The notes under the pieces were generated by a model. It was given only the letters and a program-made list of their open reading frames with translations, was not told where the DNA came from and made no database searches. Below, in pieces: positions 22,796-32,230 of a DNA stretch of 64,000 nucleotides (position 1 is its first letter; every line of letters starts with the position of its first letter). A program made the position numbers and the translations under genes. This DNA is from Magicicada septendecula (lineage: Eukaryota > Arthropoda > Insecta > Hemiptera > Cicadidae), in contig JAWRYS010000684.1 of the NCBI GenBank assembly GCA_034769895.1, positions 248,001-312,000 on the forward strand, read 5' to 3'.

Positions 22796-25220
22796 TGTTA
22801 CTATCCCCTCGGCTCTTACGTTGCCTCTTACGGTCGCGGGATTCTCGTTATGTCCGCCCCAACGTTGCCGGCGTCAATTTGTACTGGTTCTATTACCAAG
22901 ACGTCCTCGTTTTCGTTTAAGCCCCACGTTGCAGGCGGCAATTTGTACTGAAACGGATTTCCTCTCCTTAAAACCCCACTGTTGGGTTTGTCAATTTGTT
23001 TTGAATTACTTTAATTATGTAAATCTCGGAGATATTTGGAGTTGTGGGATATATTGATGTAATTAATTAATATTAACTTAGCTCTTTAAGAAATATCAGT
23101 GTTAGTGTGCCTAAAACGTAAACAACTTAAGCGTTATTCTACAATTTCATCCAACCCTATTATACCTTGAAGAGAGTTATGTCTAATTTTGTATTTTTAC
23201 GCTCCCTCTTTGGTGTCAGATAATTCCGCTATAAGCGCTGTAGTATCGGCTCAACGAAACTTATAGGTTATTTCGATGTTTATGTTAACCAATTATTCTA
23301 TACTTATTCAGTTATTTTTTTGTTCCCAGCTCATTAAACCATACTCCAAATAACAAGATTTTACAAATATATAAAGGTTCTTTATTTGTTTACTTAATTC
23401 ACATTGACTAAGATATGTTCTAATTAACATATGCTTGGGCTATAGACTTCATGAATCGATTGTTGATTATTCTAATCCTTTATTTAAATTTAGTTATATA
23501 GTGTGTTTTGATTTGTAATTAATTTAATTCAGGGTGTGAAGGTTCTTGTAACTGTGGGGAAGATTAAAAATACATAGATAAGAATGCAAGATTTACAAAT
23601 TTGAAGTGTTGTGTAGTTAGTATGATTAATATAATAATAATTTACCAGACTAGAACGAAGCAAATCGTGTAGGCGGTTGATCGCTAAATTTACTGTTCTG
23701 GATGATTATGCCGTACGATTTTCCTTCTTCGGTTTAATAAAAAGGAATTCTTGTCCTGTTCACTTCGGAAATACAGCTCTTTGGATTGATTTACAGCCCG
23801 ATTGATGTTTCTTCTGCAACGCCAGGATCCAAATAAGTTCTTCTTTCGGTTGAAGCAATTAGTGTTGTTCCGTGTATTTGAAAGGTTATAATTTCTGGTG
23901 TAGTGAATATTATTAATTGTGATACTGTTAATTCTTTCTATTTGATTTAATATCTCATCAATTCCCTTCGGATATGGGACAGTTCAAGTTCTTTCTTGTA
24001 GAATCCAGTTATTTATTCTCTATTATGATTTCATATTGTAGTGTTATTTGGTTAAACTGTATTGGTGATAGACGTAAATATTGTCATTAGAATTTTGTAT
24101 TTTATAATCGTATCTGATAAATTAGAATATTACGATTAAATAGAGTATTCTTGGGTTTTTTAATCTCATCACATTCAGTTCATCAAAGCAATTCCTGTCA
24201 AATCAATAACTTCCTCTTCTTCTGTCGTCCCTAGCAACACATAATTTCTTCCTTCCACATGTTTTGAATATATAGTGTTTATTTCATATATTTTTTGTCT
24301 ATTCTTTATCAATTTGCTATCCTATCGGAATGTAACTTTACCGATAGTTGGTTTATTATTTTCTACACATATTCTGCTGGTTTTTTGATATAAGCCGGTT
24401 TTTTTCCTCTTTTATATTTAATCCACTTTCGATATTATATGTTATTAATCGATATCATGGCATTATGGTATTATTATAATTTGTATAAATTTTATTATAT
24501 ATCATTATTAATTTAATGTTTTTTCTAGCTCTTCAAATCGTATTCATTAATTATTATTAATTGATGTACCTAACCTTTATGTTATGAGAGGTTATATAGC
24601 GGTTTTGGCTGTTAGGCCTTTTATTGTAAACGGATCTACCTGTGTTTATAACTGGTAAACATCTATAGCCCCTTTTACATAAATTCATACATACAATCAA
24701 ATCTTAACTATTAACATTTACATAAACAATTATTTTTCTATATCCAATAACAATTTTATCTTGACCTATTGATCACATATAACAAAATTCAAATCTATGA
24801 ACATTGATTAGCTGCCTCATACTTCATTCTACAATAGTTATTGAATAATACAATTTGTTTCATTATCTTTCATTAACTCAACACATATTTGGTATAACAT
24901 AACATAAACTTTATCATAATACTTGTTGCCATAAAATAATATCTCTTAACTCAAAATTCTTATTTGCTATTACTATAAAGTAAATTATTGTTTCATTTTT
25001 TTGTTTGTTTTTCACTGAACATATATCATCAACTATTATCTAACTTACAGGTTCGGTTATACTTGTTAATATTACCTTGCATTCTTATTTAACTTTATCT
25101 ATGATTATAAATGTAATTATTAGATCTTTGTTCTATCATGGGTTTAGATATTGACTTGTTTATTATTCGGCGAATCTTGTTTTTATGTAACATGAATGCT
25201 AGCATTTCTGTTGCGTTATA
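22796..25220 (-). repeat. Gypsy-B left LTR (3' LTR in element sense)
   Basis: Plus strand begins TGTTACTATCCCC and ends GTTGCGTTATA. The other LTR ends GTTGCGTTACA, so one terminal base is mutated here. Includes three primer-site-like motifs at 22855-22886, 22921-22950 and 22973-23000. The small frame at 22821-23057 is repeated in the other LTR and shows no protein family. Confidence 0.92.
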
Positions 25221-26323
25221 TATGCTCCCCCTCCTAAAAAAGTTTAGTTTACCTGAATGAAGTTTAGGTCAAATAAACTTGTCTTTTTCACATGCCTTTT
25301 CTTCATTTCATTGTTAATGGTTGACGTTGGGATTTTCAATGTATCTTCATTAGCCTAGTATTAATACTTTTTTTTATTTAATAACATTTCATCATTTTAA
25401 TTAACATTCTTGATCATTTTTATTTCTGTAAACATTATTTGTTGGTAGTTGGCTACAATATTCAATGATACATTAGTTTTACATCTCTTCTACTTATAAT
25501 TACTATAATCACTGTATTTCTCAATTATTCTTCTGTCAACTCATTTCTTTCTGTTTTCTTCGTCCTACTCTTTTGGAAACTGAAGTTATTCATGCAACTA
25601 TTCTAATATTCCTTAAATATTTAATTTCCCTAACAATCCCTAATACATGCGTTGGTACAGTTCAGAGAGGCACTGTTTGGCTTCATACTCTGCTGCCCAC
25701 ACCACATCTTAATATAGTACTGCTGGAATTCATCTACAGTCAGCTATAAAATATAATAATAATCTCCTAATAATCTCTTTAATTATTTAGTAATAAATAT
25801 TTGGGAAAAGATTTTTTCCTTTGTTGCCTTTATATTTCTTCATTACTATTCTTCATATTTCGTAATTCCATTTTAATTCCTTAAACATTCGTTGATATTG
25901 ACTTTGACAGTTATCATTTGTAATCATTTTTGTTGAGATTGTAATGCTAAGTATCTTCTTCATTTGTTTTTTCTCTGATCACAATATTTTCTAAATAGTT
26001 GTTGTGTGATGATCATTATAACTGTATTTCAAACTAAATACATTCCTTAGCCCAACTATTCTTCTTCTTATCGTATTTCATTATTTTGGCTGTTTATTTT
26101 TCAATGAATTATGTTCATAAATACTCTTTCTTTCTTGTCTTCTTTAACATTATATTGGTTACATTCAATCGTTTACTGAAATTGTTCCATCATTTGGCAA
26201 TGTAGTATGTATTTTAGGTCATATGATTTTTTCTTTCTTTATTTTGCATATGTAGATTTGAGGTAAAAACTTTTATCTTGGGGTTTCATTATTCATTATT
26301 CACACTATTTCTTTATAAACATT
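25221..26323 (-). other. Gypsy-B 3' internal region with polypurine tract
   Basis: In element sense, AGGAGGGGGAGCATA (plus 25221-25235) is a good polypurine tract directly before the LTR. The rest is AT-rich and non-coding. The right end is part of a 76-bp tandem repeat that continues at 47183, and CATT at 26320-26323 is the Gypsy-C target duplication. Confidence 0.7.
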
Positions 26324-27161
26324 TGTGCCGAGTTTTGGAATACTCGGCCATTTTCCTAGTTAATTATGTGACGGTCATTGCGGGGGTTTGTGAATTAATT
26401 ATTTGAGCGAAGTATAAGCCGTTATCTGCATGTTCGCGATCCGTGCGCGCTCTATGAGGACTGATACGTAACGTTTGACTTGTCACTGCTCTGCGCAGTA
26501 TTCGTCAGGCAGCCAAACACGAAACAGTTACCAATTTCTCCCGGCGGCCATCAGTTTGATTTTGTTGTCTGCTAATATCTATCATGACTAGATAATCGAC
26601 TAAGCGACTCTTCGGTAAGTCTGTTCAAAGTAACTTATTTATTATTTAAGAAAAGAATTGTTATTTAGCTTAAAGTAATGCCGATGCAATGCGATATAAA
26701 TACGAAAGTCACCACGTGGCGAGCGCGAGTTAAATTCTGTGTATGCATGTCTTGAAAGTTAACACTGGCTGAGCTAAAGCATTTATAAAGTAATTATGGC
26801 TGAGTATTTTTCTTAATTATATCATAATAATTTCTTTATAATCATAGGGGGGCGTAAGAGAATGTTTTATGAACTAAATGTAGAGGTATATGAACTGTAT
26901 ATGTATTATGAACCTGTTTAAGTTTGCAACTCATCTCGAAATTGTAATAAGGGTTTATTTAGTTGACGAACTGTCCATAAATACTAGTCATTTAATTCTA
27001 AATTTTTTTACTGAAGGTAATTTCTGTGCTTCTTAAAATTTTCAAAATTTTCTTTTAATCTGAGCATGTGGAAGTGTGTGAATTATGCTGGAGTCATGAA
27101 TATTAGGGGGATCGTGAATTGGGTAACATTTGAGTAATTGTCAATATATATAATTGTTCAG

Positions 27162-27305
27162 GGTTCCCGACCTAAGACGATTCTCGATCCACTTCAGCGG
27201 GTGGCCGAACTTCCGCCACCAATGGTATTAAACGAGTGATTCTCCGTCTGTGCCGTCGGGAGGAAGAAATGGACAATACATCAGGTTTTGTGCCGGATTT
27301 TACAG
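27162..27305 (+). other. Candidate LTR mini-exon carrying the Gag start codon
   Basis: The exon would be bounded by TTGTTCAG (acceptor, AG at 27160-27161) and ACAG/GTGAC (donor, GT at 27306-27307). It holds a short upstream frame (ATG 27222 to TGA 27239) and an ATG at 27269 in a good context (GAAGAAATGG), encoding MDNTSGFVPDFT then one spare base. Joining to an acceptor-like CTCTTTCCGGAG ending at 29678 would place it in the gag frame. The same exon is present in LTR 2 at 33074-33217. Inferred only; no transcript data. Confidence 0.35.
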
Positions 27306-27829
27306 GTGACATTTAACCCATTTATATATATTTTGGCCTCTACAATGTAGAACATCTTATTCTCTTCCTGGAACATCTCCAATTAAAGTTGTTGGGACAC
27401 AAGTCCAGCGAGACAATTAGTGCTTTTAAATTTTGTCAGTATATTTTATTAAGGCTTATGCCCCCTGAGTAAGTGTGAGCCCGGACGGGGTCATGCGCTA
27501 CCGAATTTTGTTGAGAAATTTTCTTTAAGGGTAAAAGTGTGTGTGACTTATGTTTACTGATTTGTAGGGGGTGAATTATGCTTACATTGATTAAGGGTAT
27601 TCATAGCTATATGGGTTTCGTTTTTTTGTAGATTTAAAGGTTTGGGGAGGTGCTGTAACCTGTGGACGTCACCCGTAGGTGCCGTTAGTAACAGGTCTAT
27701 AGCATGTTTTAGGTTGCTGGATCTGGTGGTGCGCATGGCCTCGCCTGTGGCCAAGCCAATTCTGTAGAAACAACTCAAATGTGTTTTATTAGGGGCTGAT
27801 GTTATAAAGTTTTTTTTAATTAAAATTGT

Positions 27830-28262
27830 CTTTATATATATTTTATAAAAATTATCTTAACTCAGTAATAATTCAATATAAGTGAAATTTCATTCAGTTC
27901 TTTTACTGCCATAGCCAGTGTACTACTAGTTCAATTGTTAATATGAGCACACTATTGGTTCAATCATAAACCGTATTATATATATTTTATAAAAATTATC
28001 TTAACTCAGTAATGATTCAATATAAGTGAAATTTCATTCAGTTCTTTTACTGCCATAGCCAGTGTACTACTAGTTCAATTGTTAATATGAGCACACTATT
28101 GGTTCAATCATAAACCGTATTATATATACTTTATAAAAATTATCTTAGCTCAGTAATAATTCAAATGAGTAAAATTTCATTCAGTTCTTTTACTGCCATA
28201 GCCAGTGTACTACTAGTGCAGTTGTTAATATGAGTACACTATTGATTCTTACTTCTAATCAT
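27830..28262 (+). repeat. 144-bp tandem repeat in Gypsy-C LTR
   Basis: The landmark TTATAAAAATTATCTTA occurs at 27843, 27987 and 28131, a period of 144. LTR 2 also has three units (about 33755-34190) while LTR 3 has two (about 46170-46450), which explains its shorter length. Confidence 0.9.
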
Positions 28263-28992
28263 AAATTCTGTTATACATTCGTACGGCCGTGCAGCCATGT
28301 TGACCTGGCCATGGCGCAGTCCTATCTGGGGGAACCTTTCTAAAATTTTGAATTCTTGTGAAAATTTCATTGGTTGCAAGCAGTCATAACTGGACTGGTT
28401 AATGGTTTGGTTTATGAAAGTTTATGGAGGCTGGGCACTTTACCCTTTTACAGTATTTTGGGATGGGGATCTAGGTCACTGATACTGAAGATGCTATTCT
28501 TCGGTGGCATGGTTAAATGTCTCTGAGCTGCCTGCCAGGTGAACATGTGTGTAGTATATATATGTGTGTATATCGATATGTGTGCGCCATGTGTATTTAT
28601 GTAACTATGTATTTGTGTGTAATTATGTGTCCATATTGATTGATGTTATATTTATTTATATTTGGGAGATATTATTATGCTGATGTCTACATGTAATTTA
28701 ATCTGATGAAAGGATACTTGCATATTTTCAGAGGATTGTACACTGGGGGTGATACTTGCATGTTATTTGAAATAGCTAAATAAAATTGTTATTGTTGCTA
28801 AACAATGAGTTTAATTGCAAGTCCCGTCATACTGGACCCAGCGCAGTTTTGGCTTCCCTAGGCTCTGGCCTAGTTTTAAATAACTAGTGGCCCCTCTTTC
28901 AAAAAAAACAAAAATAAAATAAAATAAAATAAAAAAATAAGAAAAAAGTTTTTTTTTTAATAAAGTCTAAAAGTTGAAAGAGGGGTTACAAA

Positions 28993-29010
28993 TGGTAGCA
29001 GAGCGTGGTT
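28993..29010 (+). promoter_or_regulatory. Primer-binding site for initiator tRNA-Met (copy 1)
   Basis: TGGTAGCAGAGCGTGGTT starts two bases after the LTR. It is complementary to the 3' end of an animal initiator tRNA-Met as I recall it (CCA, acceptor strand, T stem). It is repeated at 34906-34923 after LTR 2. Confidence 0.85.
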
Positions 29011-29581
29011 GATTCTTTGGTCGAACCCTTTGGTCCTGTGGTGTGACGGGGCTTGCAAACTCGGAAATAGTTTGGAAAGAACATCATACATCAGCAATAT
29101 TTGAAAATGAAAATAATTGGTAGATGCTATGGGATTTCAATTGTAAGCCTGGTGCCGCCACGTGGCATGCGTTTTAGTTGGGGTTTTTATTATTGTTGAG
29201 ATTGGACCTTACCGGAGAGCGCGGGGGGTTGCCGGGGGAATGGCTGCCTGTTATATAAATAGTTATGAAGTAATAGCGCGAGAGGTTAACTGGATGCGGT
29301 ATGGCCTGACCGGAAGTCGGTACTGTCATTGACCCGACGTAGTCACGGAAGTTATAATAAATGTCTTGTTGAATTGTTATATGTTGTGGTAGTTGTTCGG
29401 TGGTGTGGATTGTATGTTAGTGTTAGTGTCTGATGTCGTTTCTTCTTTGAGTCTGGCGGCTGATGGAGAGTTGGTTCTGGAGTGGATCGGGTTTTCGCAG
29501 CGCTAGGGAACCCGGGGGTTCCTCTCAATGGAAGGACTAGTACTTGAGATTTTCCTTTTGTAAGTCATGTTTGTGTGTTAG
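29011..29581 (+). other. Gypsy-C leader, copy 1
   Basis: Non-coding, moderately GC-rich. Contains the intact target AATG at 29359-29362 that was duplicated when insert D landed in copy 2. Ends at a TAG stop (29579-29581) that is also acceptor-like (TGTGTTAG). Confidence 0.6.
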
Positions 29582-31645
29582 GTGTTTCGTGGAAATTTAT
29601 GTTTGTTGTTGTGGGTTTTGAATTGTGCAATTCTGGCGGGGGTATGCTACCAGAAACTGCCCCACCCTCTTTCCGGAGTTCTCCAGAAATTTTCGGTTTT
29701 GGATGGAGTAGATGAGGACAGGATGTTGGTCTTCTTGGACCTGGTCCTGCAGTTGGCAGATTTCCCGGGTGTGTCTGATGAGGAGGTCTTGTCCCTTATA
29801 TACCCGTATTGCCGGGGTTCATTGGCATGGCTGGTCACCAGCATTCTGCGTCGGGGTTGCAGTGTCGACACTTTCCATGCGGAGGTGTTGGACTTCTTCA
29901 TATCCCGTCGACGACAAGACCAGTTGAAGTTTAAGTTATTCTATCGTCTACAGGCCAACGGAGAGGCATTGGGGGACTTCGTGCATGATGTAAGGAAAGC
30001 TGCCCGTATATTAAGACTGGGGTTGCCCGAGACGGAAGTCATACAGGTAATACGAGAAGGTCTGACTCCCCAAGAGAGATCCCGGCTGGTTTTCGCAGAG
30101 CCTCCACGTTCTTTTGCGGACCTGGACCGGTGGTGTGCGCATGCCAGGACTGTCCAGGCGAATGACGAGTCCCGGGGAAGAGCTGCTAAAGATGTCCAAT
30201 ACTCCAGTGGTTCATTAGGAAGAGCCAAAGAAGACAAACATGGTGGTTGGAGGAGAACCCAAGAGACGGTCAGAAAAACTGAATATTCCGGAAGTAATGG
30301 AGGCTACAAGGGGGTGGCAAGTGAGAAGACGGTAACAACAGCTACAGCACACAAAACAAAGAAGTATGAAATTAACAGGGGAAGAAGAAATTATGTTAGT
30401 AAACAAACAGCGGCAAGTAGGGAGCCGGTAGAAAGTTATTCCTATTTGGAGAGTAAGGAAACTTTAAAGCTTCCAGAGGAAGTACCAGTGCATAATAGAG
30501 TTGTGGATGAAGCAGGTGAAGAGAAAGAAGAAAAGCGGAATAACTTCAGTGGATTAATACAAGACGACAAGAAAACGTCTGTTAATACTGCGTCAGTGAG
30601 GACGTCATGGTTGAATCCAGAGGCCGCAGAATTTGTTCCGGTATCTCCATCTCGGTTCGTGAGGGATCCAGATCCTGTAACATCATCATCGTCTACGCAG
30701 GGATGTGAGAAATCACTCGAGAGTGTCGCCTTACCATCGCCAGTAGAAATTAATTTAGTCATTGCACATGAACCGGGACAGCTGGATTCCAGGGTGGAAA
30801 ATGTTGAGAACGTTGTAGTTGCTGAGAGTGGTGAAGGAGAGGAATCGAAGGAAGAGGCAGAAGAGCGGTCTGCAGATGCTGCACAGGGAAGTATAGTTGT
30901 GGGTGTTAGAGAGACTGAAGAGTCTGAGTTTGCGGATGGACACAGGGATGTCCAGGCTGCAAGTGTTTCTGAGGTTGCGGATGGACAAGGGGATGTCCAT
31001 GCTGCAAGTGTGGTGGAAGGAGATGAGGTAGAAGTTGAGGAGAAATTTGGTGGCAGCGTTGTGGAGTGTGTGAGTGAGAATGATGTAGTGTGAGAAGATG
31101 TGCAGACGCCTTCTATAAGTAGTGTTGAGGATTCCGAAGAACGGAAAGAAGTTCCAGGTGGAACAGATGAGCAACTCGAGGATGAAGATGTGCAGTGTTC
31201 GAATGGTGGTAGTGGACGTGATAGCGATGATGTTGATGATGAACGTGTTGATGAAAAGGAGGATGTCAAGGAGATTGGAGAAGAAGCTTGTGAAGCAACT
31301 GGTGACCAATGTGATGAAGAAATTGGTGAGGAGCTGAGGGAAGATGCGGTTGAAGATGGATCAGAGGAGCAACTGGAAGATGCTGAGGAGGTGCAGTGTC
31401 AGGATGTTGATTTGGATTATGTGGACGAAGAAGGGGAAATTGTAGAAAGGGAAGAAATTGTAGCAGAGGAGTTAGACGACGAGCATAATCCAAAGCGGAG
31501 TGAAAGTAGTGAGGTAAGTTGCCTTGATCCTGATTCCGAGGAAACAAATCAGTACAGCTCAACACGAAATAATCCCTCAGAGAGTGGTGTGCGAAAGGAA
31601 CGAGTCACTAAAGTCCGTCACAGAAAAGTGAGAAGAAGCGGTTAA
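29582..31645 (+). CDS. gag: Gypsy-C Gag with PAM2 motif and acidic extension (copy 1)
   Basis: One frame open from 29582 to 31645, with a single in-frame TGA at 31091-31093. Before the TGA there are 503 residues. About 28-195 form a Gypsy-type capsid domain. 200-300 are basic and low complexity. 342-353 form a PAM2 motif. 400-500 are very acidic, with two ADGxxDVxAASV repeats. After the TGA come 181 more mostly acidic residues ending in a basic tail (RHRKVRRSG). No zinc knuckle and no pol follow. Only one ATG (codon 48) lies in the whole frame and the other copy has Leu there, so the start probably lies in an upstream exon. The first 24 hydrophobic residues are then likely intron, not a signal peptide. 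Confidence 0.8.
30605..30640 (+). other. PAM2 motif (PABP MLLE ligand) in Gypsy-C Gag, copy 1
   Basis: Encodes SWLNPEAAEFVP. It matches the PAM2 consensus S-x-L-N-P-x-A-x-x-F-x-P at every defined position, including the key Leu and Phe. PAM2 peptides in PAIP1, PAIP2, ataxin-2, Tob and others bind the MLLE domain of cytoplasmic poly(A)-binding protein. It is flanked by Ser/Pro/Thr-rich, probably disordered sequence, as is usual. It is also present at 43031-43066. Confidence 0.8.
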
Positions 31646-31841
31646 CGGGTAGCGGGTAGATGTTCACCACACTCCCAGTGGTGTTGTCTACTTCAGGGTT
31701 GCGCCCCTGCCCACGCGAGCCTTGGTTTTCTCCCGTCATTCTCCTTTTCGGAGGGAACCATGCCCTTACCCTTAGTCCTAACTATTGACCGCCAAATGAT
31801 CCTTGCCCCGTTTCATCTTCCCGATTTTCCTACCCCTCCCC

Positions 31842-31843
<2 letters not shown>
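31646..31843 (+). other. Gypsy-C spacer between gag extension and poly(A)
   Basis: C/T-rich non-coding segment without AATAAA, ending CCCCTCCCCCT immediately before the A tract. Confidence 0.6.

Positions 31844-31906
<63 letters not shown>
31844..31906 (+). repeat. Templated poly(A) tract (63 A), copy 1
   Basis: Uninterrupted A run within the internal region. It lies 198 bp after the gag extension and 324 bp before LTR 2. The other copy has 60 A (44270-44329). It marks the place where pol would end, judging from the 3' end of the related integrase fragment in insert D. Confidence 0.97.
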
Positions 31907-31908
<2 letters not shown>

Positions 31909-32165
31909 ATCAATAAGGAGTAGTTAGAGAGACTTGCCGGAAGTGAGTAGGTTGTGGTCCTCGAGATTTTAAGTTCCCCTGTTTTGTTCTAAAAGTTAAA
32001 ATGGAGAAGTTATGGCTGTTGTTTCGTTATTTATAGTAATGGAATTGTTTGTTGATCGTTGTGGGGTCGCATGGGGAATGGACGCAGTTGTGAGGTGCAT
32101 CTGTTCTCCTGGGAGCCCTGACTGATGGGAAAACCGATAACAACTTGAGTATGGTATATAAGGAT

Positions 32166-32230
32166 GGTACACTGCAGGGTACCACTGAGTTCCAATTGGG
32201 GCAACCATGTTGCCCTTTTTGGAGTGGGGG
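32166..32230 (+). promoter_or_regulatory. Conserved 3' hairpins and polypurine tract, copy 1
   Basis: GGTACACTGCAGGGTACC (32166-32183) is a quasi-palindrome. GGGCAACCATGTTGCCC (32199-32215) is a 7-bp stem with a CAT loop. TTTTTGGAGTGGGGG then abuts LTR 2. The same trio occurs at 44589-44653 and, in a different LTR family, at 36911-36978. Confidence 0.8.

Larger units (their letters stand above)
26324..28990 (+). repeat. Gypsy-C LTR 1
   Basis: 2667 bp, TGTGCCGAG to GGGGTTACA. It contains a strong splice-donor-like CGGTAAGT near 26614, a candidate coding mini-exon (27162-27305), three 144-bp tandem units (about 27830-28262) and an A-rich AAATAAAA-type tail region before the end. Confidence 0.93.

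Noticed and set aside
22821..23057. 78-codon frame repeated at 49371-49607
   Set aside because: Lies inside Gypsy-B LTRs over primer-site-like repeats; duplicated because the LTRs are.
29582..29653. Signal-peptide-like hydrophobic start of the Gypsy-C gag frame
   Set aside because: No ATG, begins directly after an acceptor-like TAG, and homology to other Gags begins only about codon 25. More likely intron or leader.
30442..31309. Long minus-strand frames (275 and 184 codons) opposite the Gypsy-C acidic region, repeated at 42868-43735
   Set aside because: Ser/Thr/Pro-rich antisense of Glu/Asp/Val-rich codons; no domain, and both are explained by composition on the opposite strand of a real frame.
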